A stretch of DNA of 64,000 bases, from contig NZ_NESM01000001.1 of NCBI RefSeq assembly GCF_002778285.1, forward strand, positions 1,572,501-1,636,500, in the 5' to 3' direction. Position numbers and translations under genes: made by a program. Below the pieces are notes generated by a model. The model was not told the origin of the DNA and did not search any database. It saw only the letters and a list, made by a program, of their open reading frames with translations. This DNA comes from Limnohabitans sp. 15K. GTDB lineage: Bacteria > Pseudomonadota > Gammaproteobacteria > Burkholderiales > Burkholderiaceae_C. Of the stretch, positions 19,365 through 29,747 are shown piece after piece; position 1 is the stretch's first letter, and each line of letters starts with the position of its first letter.

Positions 19365-20956
19365 CATGGGCGATGGCTACGTATGCAATCCGCCGCCTTC
19401 TCCGCGATCATGATGGTCGGCGCGTTGGTGTTGCCGCTCACGATGCGCGGCATGACAGAGGCATCGACCACCCGCAGGCCCGGCACGCCGTGCACGCGCA
19501 GCTGCGCATCCACCACCGCCATGTTGTCTTGGCCCATGCGGCAGGTGCCCACCGGGTGGTAGACCGTGTCGGCGTTTTGGCGAACCCAGTGGTCGAGTTG
19601 TTCATCGGTGCGGGCATCGGCAGATGCTGCCCATTCCTTGCCATACGCGGCCAAAGCGGGCTGGGCCAGAATTTTTTGGGCTTGGCGAACCCCGTCGCGC
19701 AAGCGCTGCAGGTCACGCGGATCGCTCAAAAACTGCGGGTCAATCAGCGGTGCGCTGTTGGGGTTGCGGTCGGCCAGATGCACACGGCCTCGGCTGTCCG
19801 GTTGCAACAAGCACACATGCAAAGAGTAGCCATGCCCCAGCGTGAGTTGACGGCCATGGTCCACCAGTTTGGCCACCACAAAGTGCAGTTGTATGTCCGG
19901 GTGCGCCTCGTCAGGACGGCTTTTGTAAAACGCACCGCCCTCGGCGAAGTTGGTGGTCAGGCGCCCCTTTCGGTGTTTGTGCCATGCCCACAAGGCTTGC
20001 AAGGTGTGCCATGTGCCTTTGGGTGACACGCCGATCAAATCGGTCTGCCCCGGCGCATCGGCCACCAGCACCGCGTCCGGATGGTCGTGCAGGTTTTCGC
20101 CCACCCCGGGCAAGTCGCGGAGCACCTCGATGCCCAGGCTTTGCAAATGCGCAGCAGGCCCAATGCCTGAGCGCATCAGGATGGCGGGCGACTGGAAAGC
20201 GCCTGCACTCAAAATGATTTCTCGCCGGGCAGTCACGGTCTGTGCCTGGCCACCCTGCAAGGTGTGAACCTGCCGCGCCACGCCATCCACCAAACCAATG
20301 CGGTCCACGGTGACGCCGGTCATGACGTGCAAGTTGGGCCGGCCCAACTTGGGCGTGAGGTAGCCCTTGGCCGCGCTGAAACGCTCGCCTGCCTTTTGCG
20401 TGACCTGGTACAGGCCTACACCTTCTTGTGTGGGGCCATTGAAGTCGGTGGTGTGCGCCAAACCGGCTTGCACACCCGCCTCGACAAAACGCTTGGCAAA
20501 TGCATTGGGGCTTTGCAGGTCGGCCACGTTCAAAGGGCCGTTTTGGCCATGCCATTCGTTGTGGATGCGCTCGTTGTGCTCGGCCTTCAGAAAATAAGGC
20601 AAGACCTCGTCCCATGACCATCCCGTACAACCCTGCTCGGCCCAATGGTCGTAATCGGCCTTTTGGCCACGGATATAGGCCATCGCATTGGTTGAGCTGG
20701 AGCCCCCCAGAGTGCGGCCACGCGGCTGAAAGCCGATACGGCCGTTCAAGCCGGGCTGCGGCACGGTGTTCAAGCCTTGCGAGACGATTTCAGTGCGCGC
20801 CATGAGCGCAATGCCCGCAGGGCAATGGATCAAGGCGCTGGTGTCTGGCGGCCCAGCCTCGATCAGGGCGACCTGCACGGCAGGGTCTTCGCTCAAACGG
20901 GCGGCCAGCACACAACCGGCCGAGCCACCGCCCACGATCACATAGTCAAATTCCAT
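19364..20956 (-). CDS. GMC family FAD-dependent alcohol dehydrogenase (AlkJ-like)
   Basis: 530-residue glucose-methanol-choline oxidoreductase. The FAD motif is [16 protein letters not shown] at the N-terminus, GMC signature 1 is [19 protein letters not shown], signature 2 is near [18 protein letters not shown], and the C-terminal active site has [10 protein letters not shown] and NTNAPT. In P. putida, AlkJ of this family oxidises alkanols at the membrane and feeds the respiratory chain. The divergent neighbour is an AlkB-type alkane hydroxylase, which makes an alkanol substrate likely; choline dehydrogenase is the alternative. The ATG at 20956 has GAGG six bases upstream. Confidence 0.85.
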   Translation of the reverse strand: MEFDYVIVGGGSAGCVLAARLSEDPAVQVALIEAGPPDTSALIHCPAGIALMARTEIVSQGLNTVPQPGLNGRIGFQPRGRTLGGSSSTNAMAYIRGQKADYDHWAEQGCTGWSWDEVLPYFLKAEHNERIHNEWHGQNGPLNVADLQSPNAFAKRFVEAGVQAGLAHTTDFNGPTQEGVGLYQVTQKAGERFSAAKGYLTPKLGRPNLHVMTGVTVDRIGLVDGVARQVHTLQGGQAQTVTARREIILSAGAFQSPAILMRSGIGPAAHLQSLGIEVLRDLPGVGENLHDHPDAVLVADAPGQTDLIGVSPKGTWHTLQALWAWHKHRKGRLTTNFAEGGAFYKSRPDEAHPDIQLHFVVAKLVDHGRQLTLGHGYSLHVCLLQPDSRGRVHLADRNPNSAPLIDPQFLSDPRDLQRLRDGVRQAQKILAQPALAAYGKEWAASADARTDEQLDHWVRQNADTVYHPVGTCRMGQDNMAVVDAQLRVHGVPGLRVVDASVMPRIVSGNTNAPTIMIAEKAADCIRSHRP

Positions 20957-21133
20957 GAGTACCTCGCCAAAAAACTGGTGTGACCAATATACGGCCTGGG
21001 GCAGGTCTGTACCTGTCTTGCGTGCGTCAAGCAAGGCGGCACCCGAACCCTCACAATGAAACAAATTTTGGGGGAACACCATGTTGTCTGTCATTGAAGT
21101 TTTTGACACGGAATGCCTGAGCAGGTTGAAGCC

Positions 21134-22285
21134 ATGAGCAAGCCATCGGTCGTACGCCAAGAGGATTGGCACGACAAGCGCTGGTTGTGGTTGTTCAGCC
21201 CCGCGATCCCACTGGCCTTCACAAGCTCATTGCTCGCCTTCGTCCTGAGTGGCCAGTGGTGGTGCATGCTTTTGGCACCCTTGGTCATTCACCTTTTCTT
21301 ACCGCTGCTCGACCGCATCTTTGGCGAAGACTTCAGCAACCCACCCGAATCGGCGGTGGCACAGCTCGATCAGGATTTGTTCTACCGCGCTTTGGTGTGG
21401 GCCTATGTCCCTTTACAGATGATCGGCACGGTGATGGGCGCTTGGATCGCGGCCACTCAAGCACTGCCTTGGTTTGGCTACATCGCCTTGGTGTTGACGG
21501 TGGGCGCAATCAATGGCATCGGCATTGGCACCGCGCATGAACTGGGCCACAAAAAAGAAGCCTTGGACCGGTGGCTGTCCAAAATCGCTTTGGCGCCCAG
21601 TGCGTATGGCCACTTTTTTGTGGAGCACAACCGGGGGCATCACAAACGCGTGGCCACCCCAGAAGACCCGGCGAGCGCACGCATGGGAGAAAGCTTTTGG
21701 GCCTTTTTGCCGCGCTCGGTCTGGGGCAGTCTGCAGTCGGCTTGGGCACTGGAACAAGAGCGCCTGAACAAACAAGGCCTGAGCGTTTGGCACCTCCAAA
21801 ACCACAACCTGCAGGCTTGGAGCTTGACCCTGGTGCTGTTTGGCGTGCTGGTCGCTTGGCTGGGTTGGACTGTCTTACCGTTTTTGGTTTTACAGAGTGT
21901 GTACGCCGCCTCGATGCTGGAGGTGGTGAACTACGTGGAGCACTACGGTTTGCTGCGCCAGCGGGATGCGTCTGGGCGCTATGTGCGTTGCGAGCCCGAG
22001 CATTCGTGGAACAGCAACCACTTGGTGGGCAACCTGCTGCTCTATCACCTGCAAAGGCATTCCGACCACCACGCCCACCCCAGTCGGCGCTACCAAGCAC
22101 TGCGGCATTTCGCCACCGCACCGCAATTGCCCGCAGGTTACGCCACCATGATCACGGTGGCTTATCTGCCGCCTCTGTGGTTTGCGTGGATGGACCCGCG
22201 TGTGATGGCGCACTATGGCTCAGACTTGGGTTTGGTCAACCTGCAAGCGACGGCCAAGGCCAAACTGGCACAACGTTGGGGTTGA
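21134..22285 (+). CDS. alkB: Alkane 1-monooxygenase (AlkB family)
   Basis: Integral-membrane di-iron hydroxylase, about 383 residues, that puts a terminal hydroxyl on n-alkanes. The histidine boxes are in order: HELGHK (residues 135-140), EHNRGHHKRV (164-173), the AlkB-specific NYVEHYGL, and LQRHSDHHAHP. About six hydrophobic membrane segments surround them. The ATG at 21134 is chosen; another at 21113 would add seven residues. No rubredoxin or rubredoxin reductase gene is nearby. It is divergent from the AlkJ-like gene with about 180 nt between them. Confidence 0.92.
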   Translation: MSKPSVVRQEDWHDKRWLWLFSPAIPLAFTSSLLAFVLSGQWWCMLLAPLVIHLFLPLLDRIFGEDFSNPPESAVAQLDQDLFYRALVWAYVPLQMIGTVMGAWIAATQALPWFGYIALVLTVGAINGIGIGTAHELGHKKEALDRWLSKIALAPSAYGHFFVEHNRGHHKRVATPEDPASARMGESFWAFLPRSVWGSLQSAWALEQERLNKQGLSVWHLQNHNLQAWSLTLVLFGVLVAWLGWTVLPFLVLQSVYAASMLEVVNYVEHYGLLRQRDASGRYVRCEPEHSWNSNHLVGNLLLYHLQRHSDHHAHPSRRYQALRHFATAPQLPAGYATMITVAYLPPLWFAWMDPRVMAHYGSDLGLVNLQATAKAKLAQRWG

Positions 22286-22301
22286 GCGCTGTGCCGAGAG
22301 G

Positions 22302-23114
22302 TCACTTTTCCACAAACGCCAACACCGCCTCCAGCATCTTGCGCACATGCGGCTGCACACCCGCAGCCACTTCAGGCAAGTAATCAAACGGCCAGCTTTC
22401 TTGCATGTAGCTGCATTGCGTCATCTCGAGCTGGACCGCGTGGATGCCTTGCGCCGGGTTGCCGTATTGGCGGGTGATGTGCCCACCCTTGAAGCGGCCG
22501 TTGAGCACGGCGGTGTAGCCTAGAGCGGCTTGGCCAATGGCCAGCAGTTGTTCGGCCAGCGCCGGGTTGCAGCTGGCACCGTTGGCGGTGCCCAGGTTCA
22601 GATCGGTCAAGCGACCTTCAAAAAATCGCGGCAATACCGAGCGGATGGAGTGCGCGTCCCACAAGGCGGCCACGCCGTGCTGGGCCTTGATGCGGGCCAG
22701 CTCTTGCGCGAGTTGCGCATGGTAAGGCTGCCAGATGGCCTCGCGGCGCTCGGCAATTTCGGACTCGCCCGGCACATCGGCCGGGTCACGGTAGAGCGGC
22801 TGATCGTCGAACAAGTCCACCGGGCACAGGCCCGTCACGCTTTGCCCGGGGTACAGGCTGGCTCCGTCCGGTGGGCGGTTCAAGTCGATGACAAAGCGCG
22901 AATGCGTGGCCACCAGCACCGAGGCGCCCAGAGCATCGGCAAAGTCGTACAGGCGCTCCAGATGCCAGTCGGTGTCGGGCACGCGCTGGGCTTCGTCGGT
23001 GAGGCGTGCAGCCAGTGCAGGCGGCACATGCGTGCCCACATGCGGCATGGAAATCAGCAACGGGCGTGTGCCTTGGCGAAAGCGAAAAGCAGGTTCGGTG
23101 GTTTCAAAAGTCAT
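22302..23114 (-). CDS. hutG: N-formylglutamate amidohydrolase
   Basis: Last step of the five-enzyme histidine route, N-formylglutamate to glutamate and formate. 270 residues. Metal-site motifs are ISMPHVGTHVP near the N-terminus and LWDAHSIRS in the middle, with NLGTANGASC typical of the family. Its ATG overlaps the hutF stop by 4 nt (ATGA). It is the promoter-distal gene of the hut operon and converges on alkB. Confidence 0.94.
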   Translation of the reverse strand: MTFETTEPAFRFRQGTRPLLISMPHVGTHVPPALAARLTDEAQRVPDTDWHLERLYDFADALGASVLVATHSRFVIDLNRPPDGASLYPGQSVTGLCPVDLFDDQPLYRDPADVPGESEIAERREAIWQPYHAQLAQELARIKAQHGVAALWDAHSIRSVLPRFFEGRLTDLNLGTANGASCNPALAEQLLAIGQAALGYTAVLNGRFKGGHITRQYGNPAQGIHAVQLEMTQCSYMQESWPFDYLPEVAAGVQPHVRKMLEAVLAFVEK

Positions 23115-24505
23115 GGCGTGTTTTCAAGAAGTTGTCGACGTGCGGCCACCAAGCCGCTCAGGGCTGCGTCGTGCAAAACATGGTGGCCCGACTGGACCTG
23201 CACACGGCCTGCCACCCACACCTGTTGCAAGGCCGACTGGCGGTGGCTGGCAAACACATGGGCCGACAGCATGGCCTCGGGCGTAGGCAGGTCGCGCAGC
23301 AGTGGGTGCTGTGCATCCAGCACCACCATGTCGGCCTGCTGACCCACAGCCAAGCCGGCGACTGGACGCGCACTGGCTTGAGCGCCACCGGCCACCGCTT
23401 GCAAGGTCATGGATGTGGCCACCGAAGGCTGCGCGGCACTGGCCAGCACATTGCGCTGGCGCGTGGCCAGGCGCTGGCTGTATTCGAGCAGCATCAGCTC
23501 TTCGGCAGCGTTCACGCAGGCGTGGCTGTCCGAGCCCACACCCCAACGGCCGTTGGCTTGCAACCAAGTGGGGGCATCAAAAATGCCATCGCCCAAATTG
23601 GCTTCGGTGCTGGGGCACAGGCCCGCCACAGCGCCCGTGCGGGCGGCGCGGGTGCTTTCCTCGGCGCTCATGTGGGTGGCGTGCACCAAGCACCAACGCG
23701 CATCGACCGGGGCGTGCTCAAGCAGCCACTGCACCGGGCGCTGCCCGCTCCAGGCCAGGCAGGCATCGACCTCGGCGGTTTGCTCGGCAATGTGGATGTG
23801 CACCGGGGCCGTGACGTCCAGGGCGTGCAAACCGGCCAGGGCCTCGCGCAAGCTGTCGGGCGGCACGGCGCGCAAAGAGTGCGGCGCCAAGCCCAGGCGA
23901 GCGCCTTGCGCCTCACACAAGGGTTTGAGCTTTTGCAGCAAGGCCAGCATGTTGTCGGTGGAGCGGATGAAGCGCCGCTGGCCAACGCTGGGCGGTGTGC
24001 CGCCAAAGCCGCTGGTTTGGTAGAGCACGGGCAGGAGCGTCAGGCCCATGCCTGCGCGTGCCGCCGCTCGCAACAGGCACATCGACAAGTTGGCGTCATC
24101 TGCATAAGGGCGGCCCTCTGGGTCGTGGTGCACGTAATGGAATTCGCACACGCTGGTGTAACCGGCCTCCAGCATCTCCACATACAGGCCCGTGGCAATG
24201 GCTTCCAGTTGTTCGGGCGTGATGGCCGCTGCAAAGCCGTACATCAGGCTGCGCCAGCTCCAGAAACTGTCTTGGGCAGCCCCCCGGTATTCGGTCAAGC
24301 CGCCAAACGCCCGTTGAAACGCGTGTGAATGCAAATTGGGCATGCCTGGTACCACGGGGCCAGTGGCGCGTGTTACGCCTTCAGGGCAAGTGGCCTGCGC
24401 TTTCACACCCGTGATCAAGCCTTGGTCGTTCCACGACAACAGCACATCGCGCGCCCAACCCGTGGGCAGCAAGGCGTGTTCGGCAAACAGGCTGCGCGGC
24501 TTCAT
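23111..24505 (-). CDS. hutF: Formimidoylglutamate deiminase
   Basis: Amidohydrolase-superfamily enzyme that converts N-formimino-glutamate to N-formylglutamate and ammonia, committing this pathway to the HutF/HutG branch. About 464 residues. Metal ligands lie in [25 protein letters not shown] and GSDSHACVN. The N-terminus [18 protein letters not shown] is typical. The start overlaps the hutI stop by ATGA, and the stop overlaps the hutG start in the same way, so three genes are translationally coupled. Confidence 0.94.
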   Translation of the reverse strand: MKPRSLFAEHALLPTGWARDVLLSWNDQGLITGVKAQATCPEGVTRATGPVVPGMPNLHSHAFQRAFGGLTEYRGAAQDSFWSWRSLMYGFAAAITPEQLEAIATGLYVEMLEAGYTSVCEFHYVHHDPEGRPYADDANLSMCLLRAAARAGMGLTLLPVLYQTSGFGGTPPSVGQRRFIRSTDNMLALLQKLKPLCEAQGARLGLAPHSLRAVPPDSLREALAGLHALDVTAPVHIHIAEQTAEVDACLAWSGQRPVQWLLEHAPVDARWCLVHATHMSAEESTRAARTGAVAGLCPSTEANLGDGIFDAPTWLQANGRWGVGSDSHACVNAAEELMLLEYSQRLATRQRNVLASAAQPSVATSMTLQAVAGGAQASARPVAGLAVGQQADMVVLDAQHPLLRDLPTPEAMLSAHVFASHRQSALQQVWVAGRVQVQSGHHVLHDAALSGLVAARRQLLENTP

Positions 24506-25776
24506 GGGGCGCTCCGCTGCACGCGCATGCCGTCGACCGCCAAGCGGCCCTGGCGCACGACGCGGCACGCCGGACGCTGGCCCAGCCAATAGGCCAGTTC
24601 TGCCACATCGCCCAAAGGCCAGAGCACGAAGTTGGCGGGGCAGCCGACCGCGATGCGGCCATGCGTGGCCTGGAGGCCCAGTGCCTGCGCGGCGTGGCGG
24701 GTCACGCCCGCCAGCGCTTCGGGCACCGTCAAACGAAACAAGGTGCACGCCATGTTGAGCATCAACAGCAAACTCAAAGCAGGCGAGGTACCCGGGTTGT
24801 GGTCGGTGGACACGGCCATGGGCACACCCGCTGCGCGGAGGCCGGCAATGGGCGGCATATGCGTGTCGCGCAGGGTGAAGTAAGCGCCAGGCAAGAGCAC
24901 CGCCACCGTGTCCGCTTGCCGCATGGCGGCAATGCCTTCGGCGCTCAGATGTTCGATGTGGTCGCACGACAGCGCGCCGAAACGCGCCGCCAGCGCCGAG
25001 CCGCCCATGTCCGACAGCTGCTCGGCATGCAGCTTGACCGGCAAGCCCAGCGCTTGCGCGGCTTGGAAGACTTGCTCGGTTTGCGCCAGCGTGAAGCCAA
25101 TGGTTTCGCAGAACACATCCACCGCGTCGACCAAGCCGTCGGCAGCGAGTGCAGGCATCATCTTTTCACACACCAGCTGGATGTAATCGTCGCTGCGCCC
25201 AGCGTATTCGGGCGGCAGCGCATGCGCCCCCAAAAACGTGGTGCGAACCGTGACGCCAAACACCTCGCCCAGACGCCGGGCCACGCGCAACTGTTTGCGC
25301 TCGTGTTCCAAGCTCAGGCCATAGCCCGATTTGATCTCGATGGCACACACGCCTTCGGCCAGCAAAGCCTGCAAACGCGGCACAGCCGCGTCGAACAATT
25401 CATCTTCGCTGGCCTCGCGTGTGGCCTTGACGCTCGACACAATGCCGCCCCCGGCACGCGCCACCTCTTCGTAGCTGGCTCCGGCCAAGCGCATGGCGAA
25501 TTCGTTGGCACGCTGCCCGCCGTACACCAAGTGCGTGTGGCAGTCGACCAAACCGGGCGTGACCAAGGCGCCATGACCGTCGTGTTGGGGCAATTGCCGA
25601 TAAGCGTCTGGCACATCTGCGTGCGCGCCCACCCAGGCGATGGCCCCTTGTGCAACCACGATGGCCGCGTCGGTCACGGCTGGCGTACCTGCACCCAAAG
25701 CCTCGGGTGCCAAGTGCAGGTGGTGCCAAATGCCGTCGGCGCTGGGCCATGAATCAGGGGACAGTGAAGCGTTCAT
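24502..25776 (-). CDS. hutI: Imidazolonepropionase
   Basis: Opens the imidazolone ring to give N-formimino-glutamate. About 424 residues. Amidohydrolase metal motif [17 protein letters not shown], substrate-binding [13 protein letters not shown], further ligands in [11 protein letters not shown] and [10 protein letters not shown]. The ATG at 25776 is chosen because it follows the hutD stop by two bases. Same operon as hutD upstream and hutF downstream. Confidence 0.95.
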   Translation of the reverse strand: MNASLSPDSWPSADGIWHHLHLAPEALGAGTPAVTDAAIVVAQGAIAWVGAHADVPDAYRQLPQHDGHGALVTPGLVDCHTHLVYGGQRANEFAMRLAGASYEEVARAGGGIVSSVKATREASEDELFDAAVPRLQALLAEGVCAIEIKSGYGLSLEHERKQLRVARRLGEVFGVTVRTTFLGAHALPPEYAGRSDDYIQLVCEKMMPALAADGLVDAVDVFCETIGFTLAQTEQVFQAAQALGLPVKLHAEQLSDMGGSALAARFGALSCDHIEHLSAEGIAAMRQADTVAVLLPGAYFTLRDTHMPPIAGLRAAGVPMAVSTDHNPGTSPALSLLLMLNMACTLFRLTVPEALAGVTRHAAQALGLQATHGRIAVGCPANFVLWPLGDVAELAYWLGQRPACRVVRQGRLAVDGMRVQRSAP

Positions 25777-25778
25777 GA

Positions 25779-26363
25779 TCAGTGAAATTGAAGTGTCAAT
25801 GCGAGCAGCGCGGCATCGGGGCTTTGCGGGCGCAGTCGCCATGCCAAAGACGCATCAGACCACCACAGGCCTTGCTGCGGCACGAGCGTCTGCGTGCTTG
25901 CGCCTTCCAGCAACCAATGCCCTTGCACCGCCAACAACAAGCCCTGCGACGCAGCTGGCCCATCGCAGGCACTGCGCACCAGCTGCAGAGAAGCACTGCA
26001 AACAGCGCGTCGGGTCATGACGTTGAAATCGTGACAGTCGCCCGCCAGCAGACGGGCATTGATGGGCGCCTCGCCCGCAAACGCAAACGGGGCCAGCGGG
26101 GTGTCCAGGCGGTGCTGCACATCGCCACCCTCGCTTTGCAAATGTACACCCCCGCCACTCAACAAAGTGATGACCCTGTCAACGCCCGGAAAAGCCGAAA
26201 ACGGCCCGTCACTGGCAATGTGCGCAATGCTCACACGCCAATCAAAATCGGTCATGCCTGCGCCATGGGGCTGGCAGACGATCTCGCGCGTCACACCGCC
26301 GCCGTTCTTCCAGGGCGTGGCCGGTAAATCATCCACATCGAATCGGTGCAGTGCCATGGGCAT
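25779..26363 (-). CDS. hutD: HutD family protein
   Basis: 194-residue cupin-fold protein found in many hut operons. Its N-terminus has the family mark [16 protein letters not shown], followed by [23 protein letters not shown]. Work in Pseudomonas suggests HutD caps hut expression by binding formylglutamate or a related intermediate; the biochemical role is not certain. It begins right after an attenuator-like hairpin and is tightly linked to hutI. A second ATG two codons in (26357) is an equally good start; neither has a good ribosome site. Confidence 0.88.
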   Translation of the reverse strand: MPMALHRFDVDDLPATPWKNGGGVTREIVCQPHGAGMTDFDWRVSIAHIASDGPFSAFPGVDRVITLLSGGGVHLQSEGGDVQHRLDTPLAPFAFAGEAPINARLLAGDCHDFNVMTRRAVCSASLQLVRSACDGPAASQGLLLAVQGHWLLEGASTQTLVPQQGLWWSDASLAWRLRPQSPDAALLALTLQFH

Positions 26364-26365
26364 TC

Positions 26366-26394
26366 AAAAAGGTGGCTGGTCATGGGCCAGCCCC
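26366..26394 (-). terminator. Possible intrinsic attenuator between hutU and hutD
   Basis: On the minus strand, GGCTGG / CCAGCC arms (26387-26392 and 26374-26379) form a 6-bp GC-rich stem with a 7-nt loop, then ACC and a run of five T ending 2 nt before the hutD start. It could partially terminate transcription inside the operon, lowering hutDIFG relative to hutU. Confidence 0.45.
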
Positions 26395-26419
26395 TTGCAG
26401 GCGTCAGACCCGATGCACA

Positions 26420-28117
26420 TCACTTGATCATGGGCAGCTTCAGCCCTTGCTTTTTGGCCGTGGCCACAGCCAGCTCGTAGCCGGCATCGGCGTGGCGCAT
26501 CACGCCCGAGCCGCTGTCGTTGACCAGCACGCGCGCCAAGCGCTCGGCCGCGGCGTCGGTGCCGTCGGCCACGATGACCATACCCGAGTGCTGCGAATAA
26601 CCCATGCCCACGCCGCCGCCATGGTGCAGACTGACCCAGCTGGCGCCGCCTGCGGTGTTGAGCAGTGCGTTCAGCAGCGGCCAGTCGCTCACGGCGTCGG
26701 TGCCGTCTTTCATGGCTTCGGTCTCGCGGTTCGGGCTGGCCACCGAGCCGGTGTCCAAGTGGTCGCGCCCGATCACGATGGGGGCTTTGAGCTCGCCTGT
26801 GCGCACCATCTCATTGAAGGCGAGCCCAGCCAGGTGCCGCTCACCCAAGCCCAGCCAGCAAATGCGTGCGGGCAGGCCCTGAAAGCTGATGCGCTCACGC
26901 GCCATGTCCAGCCAGCGGTGGGTGTGCGCGTTGTTCGGAAACAGTTCCTTGATCTTGGCATCGGTTTTGTAGATGTCTTCGGGGTCGCCCGACAAGGCCA
27001 CCCAACGGAACGGACCCTTGCCTTCGCAGAACATGGGGCGGATGTAGGCGGGCACAAAGCCAGGGAAATCAAAGGCGTTTTTCACGCCATGGTCAAAAGC
27101 CACCTGACGGATGTTGTTGCCGTAATCCACCGTGGGGATGCCCAGGGCCTGGAAGTCCAGCATGGCTTGCACCTGGGTGGCGCAGCCTTGCGAAGCGGCT
27201 TGCTTCAGGCGGGCGTGCTGCGTTGGGTCGAGCTGTGCGTCTTTCCATTGCGCCACAGTCCAGCCTGGTGGCAGGTAGCCGTTGATCAGGTCGTGCGCCG
27301 AAGTTTGGTCGGTCACCAGGTCGGGGCGCATGCCACCGGCTTGGGCGCGGCGCACCAGCTCGGGCAAGATCTCCGCCGCGTTGCCCAGCAGGGCAATCGA
27401 GATCGCCTCTTTGGCGGCGGTATGGTGTTTGATCAATGCGAGTGCGTCGTCGAGGTCTTTGGCCTGCTTGTCCACATAGCGGGTGCGCAAACGGAAGTCG
27501 ATGCTGCTTTGCTGGCATTCGATGTTGAGCGAGCAAGCCCCCGCCAAAGTGGCTGCCAAAGGCTGCGCACCGCCCATGCCACCCAGGCCCGCAGTGAGAA
27601 TCCAGCGGCCTGTCCAATCGTTGTTGTAGTGCTGGCGGCCAGCCTCGACGAAGGTCTCAAAAGTGCCTTGCACGATGCCTTGGGTGCCGATGTAAATCCA
27701 AGAGCCTGCGGTCATCTGCCCATACATGAACAAGCCCTTGCGGTCGAGTTCATGGAAGTGCTCCCAGTTGGCCCACTTGGGCACGAGGTTGGAGTTGGCG
27801 ATCAGCACGCGCGGCGCATTGGCGTGCGTCTTGAACACGCCCACAGGCTTGCCCGACTGGATCAGCAAGGACTCGTCTTCGTTCAGGTCTTTGAGCGAGG
27901 CCAGGATCTGGTCAAAGCAGGCCCAGTCGCGCGCAGCGCGGCCAATGCCGCCGTACACCACCAGGCTTTGCGGGTTCTCGGCCACTTCGGGGTCGAGGTT
28001 GTTCTGGACCATGCGGTAAGCCGCTTCGGTGACCCAGTTTTTGCAGGTCAATTCGCTGCCACGGGGGGCACGCACCACACGGGTCGTGTCAAGGCGGGGA
28101 TCGGTGAGAGAAGACAT
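26420..28117 (-). CDS. hutU: Urocanate hydratase
   Basis: NAD-dependent urocanase that converts urocanate to imidazolonepropionate. 565 residues, normal length. It contains [14 protein letters not shown] near the N-terminus, the glycine-rich NAD region [15 protein letters not shown], and the end [19 protein letters not shown] typical of the family. An AGGAGTT site precedes the ATG. It follows hutC on the same strand with 31 nt between. Cytoplasmic; first hut enzyme encoded in this cluster. Confidence 0.96.
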   Translation of the reverse strand: MSSLTDPRLDTTRVVRAPRGSELTCKNWVTEAAYRMVQNNLDPEVAENPQSLVVYGGIGRAARDWACFDQILASLKDLNEDESLLIQSGKPVGVFKTHANAPRVLIANSNLVPKWANWEHFHELDRKGLFMYGQMTAGSWIYIGTQGIVQGTFETFVEAGRQHYNNDWTGRWILTAGLGGMGGAQPLAATLAGACSLNIECQQSSIDFRLRTRYVDKQAKDLDDALALIKHHTAAKEAISIALLGNAAEILPELVRRAQAGGMRPDLVTDQTSAHDLINGYLPPGWTVAQWKDAQLDPTQHARLKQAASQGCATQVQAMLDFQALGIPTVDYGNNIRQVAFDHGVKNAFDFPGFVPAYIRPMFCEGKGPFRWVALSGDPEDIYKTDAKIKELFPNNAHTHRWLDMARERISFQGLPARICWLGLGERHLAGLAFNEMVRTGELKAPIVIGRDHLDTGSVASPNRETEAMKDGTDAVSDWPLLNALLNTAGGASWVSLHHGGGVGMGYSQHSGMVIVADGTDAAAERLARVLVNDSGSGVMRHADAGYELAVATAKKQGLKLPMIK

Positions 28118-28148
28118 GGTGAACTCCTAGAAAGGGGCAACAATTCGG

Positions 28149-28931
28149 TCAGGTAGAAATCGGGTTGCCGCTGGATTGGTAGCGGCTGCCCAAACGGTAT
28201 CGGCTGGCGGGGTGCAAGCACCGCACCAGGGTCACGGGCGTGCCTTGCGTCCAGGTGCGGCGCGTGAGCAACAAGCAGGGCTCGGCCGCGTCCATCTGCA
28301 GGCGCTGCGCCTGTTCGGCCGTAGGCAAGACGGCATCGACCACATGCTCGATTTCGTCAAAGGGCACGGTGCGCAGCAAAAACTCGGACGGCTGCTGCGC
28401 GCTGAAGTCTTGCTGCGCAAAGTCGGGCACCACCTGCGGGTTGACAAAACGGTCTTCAAGCTGGATGGGCACGCCGTCTTCCAGGTGCACGCACACCGAA
28501 TGGAACACCGATTCGCCCGTGCGCACATTCAAAGCCGCTGCCACTTCGAGGGTGGCTGCGACACGTTCGACCACCAGCATTTCGCAGGCATAGTCGTGGC
28601 CGCGTTGGCGAATCTCGCTGGCCAGGTTGACGATTTGCAGCAAAGTGGATTGCGGTTTTTTTTCGGCCACAAAACTGCCCACACCTGCCACGCGCACGAT
28701 GCGCCCTTGAGCGACAAGTTCTCGCAGCGCCCGGTTGACGGTCATGCGCGAGATGCCAAACTGCGCCACCAGTTCGTGCTCAGACGGCAGGCGGTCACCT
28801 GCGCGCAGCGTGCCATCCTGGATCTGGCGAGCAATGTGGTCTTTGATCTGCTGGAACAAGGCCACGGGCTCACCCGCCACGGGGCGTGGCGCATGAACAG
28901 CGCGATTGCGTGGGGCAAGCAGGCGGGTCAT
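28149..28931 (-). CDS. hutC: Histidine utilization repressor HutC (GntR/HutC family)
   Basis: Transcriptional repressor, about 260 residues, that in homologues is released by urocanate. The N-terminal winged helix-turn-helix reads LRAGDRLPSEHELVAQFG then ISRMTVNRALRELVAQG. The C-terminal UTRA effector domain includes VCVHLEDGVPIQLEDRFVN. The ATG at 28931 is preferred; a TTG at 28964, directly abutting the upstream stop, is possible. The gene lies inside the operon it should control, and two HutC-type operators (GTNTANAC) lie ahead of the first gene at 31641 and 31775, so autoregulation is likely. Confidence 0.92.
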   Translation of the reverse strand: MTRLLAPRNRAVHAPRPVAGEPVALFQQIKDHIARQIQDGTLRAGDRLPSEHELVAQFGISRMTVNRALRELVAQGRIVRVAGVGSFVAEKKPQSTLLQIVNLASEIRQRGHDYACEMLVVERVAATLEVAAALNVRTGESVFHSVCVHLEDGVPIQLEDRFVNPQVVPDFAQQDFSAQQPSEFLLRTVPFDEIEHVVDAVLPTAEQAQRLQMDAAEPCLLLTRRTWTQGTPVTLVRCLHPASRYRLGSRYQSSGNPIST

Positions 28932-28964
28932 GGCAGCGTGTTCAGAGTTGGCAAAGTCAGGCAA

Positions 28965-29747
28965 TCAATGCACATCGGTGGCCATGGACTCGGCGCGGAT
29001 CTCTTCGGTCAATCGCGCTTTGAGGGCCATGAACTCCGGCGATGTCTTGATCGTGTAATGCCGAGGGTGCGGAAAATCCACCGCCAACTCGGTCTTGATG
29101 CGACCGGGCCGCGCGCTGAACACCGCCACGCGGTTGGCCATGAAGATGGCTTCATCGATGTCGTGCGTGACGAACAGCACGGTTTTTTGGGCGGATTCCC
29201 AAATGCCCAAGAGCAGCTCTTGCATCAGCACCCGGGTCTGGTTGTCCAGGGCACCAAAGGGCTCGTCGAGCAACAAAATTTTGGGGTCGTTGGCCAAGGC
29301 GCGTGCAATCGCGGTGCGCTGCTGCATACCGCCCGACAGCTGCTTGGGAAAGTGCTGCTCAAAACCGCGCAAGCCGACTTTGGCAATGAAGTAATCGGCC
29401 CGCTCTTTTTGGTCGCGCTCGGGCATGCCGCGCTCGCGCAGGCCAAAGCGGATGTTTTGCTCAATGGTGAGCCACGGAAACAGCGTGTAGCTCTGAAACA
29501 CCATGCCCCGGTCGGCGCCCGGACCTTGCACCGATTGGCCATCCAGCAGCACCTGGCCGGTGGTGGGCTGGTCCAGCCCCGCCACGATGCGCAGCAAGGT
29601 GGATTTGCCACAACCCGAGGGGCCGAGGATGGTGACGAAATCGTTTTCGCGCACTTCAAAATCCACGGGCGTGAGGGCCTGCGTGGCCAAGCCTTGGGGC
29701 GAGGTGAAGACGCGTGAGACGCCTTGAATGGACAGTTGGCTGCTCAC
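28965..29747 (-). CDS. ABC transporter ATP-binding protein (nitrate/taurine/sulfonate class)
   Basis: 260-residue ATPase. Walker A is GPSGCGKST, the Q-loop region reads MVFQSYTLFPWLT, the signature is LSGGMQQR, Walker B is ILLLDEPFGALD, and the switch His is in LFVTHDIDEA. The class (NrtD/SsuB/TauB) matches the permease and binding protein next to it. The start overlaps the permease stop by ATGA. Because the transporter is co-transcribed with hutC and hutU, histidine or urocanate is the likely substrate (inference). Confidence 0.9.
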   Translation of the reverse strand: MSSQLSIQGVSRVFTSPQGLATQALTPVDFEVRENDFVTILGPSGCGKSTLLRIVAGLDQPTTGQVLLDGQSVQGPGADRGMVFQSYTLFPWLTIEQNIRFGLRERGMPERDQKERADYFIAKVGLRGFEQHFPKQLSGGMQQRTAIARALANDPKILLLDEPFGALDNQTRVLMQELLLGIWESAQKTVLFVTHDIDEAIFMANRVAVFSARPGRIKTELAVDFPHPRHYTIKTSPEFMALKARLTEEIRAESMATDVH

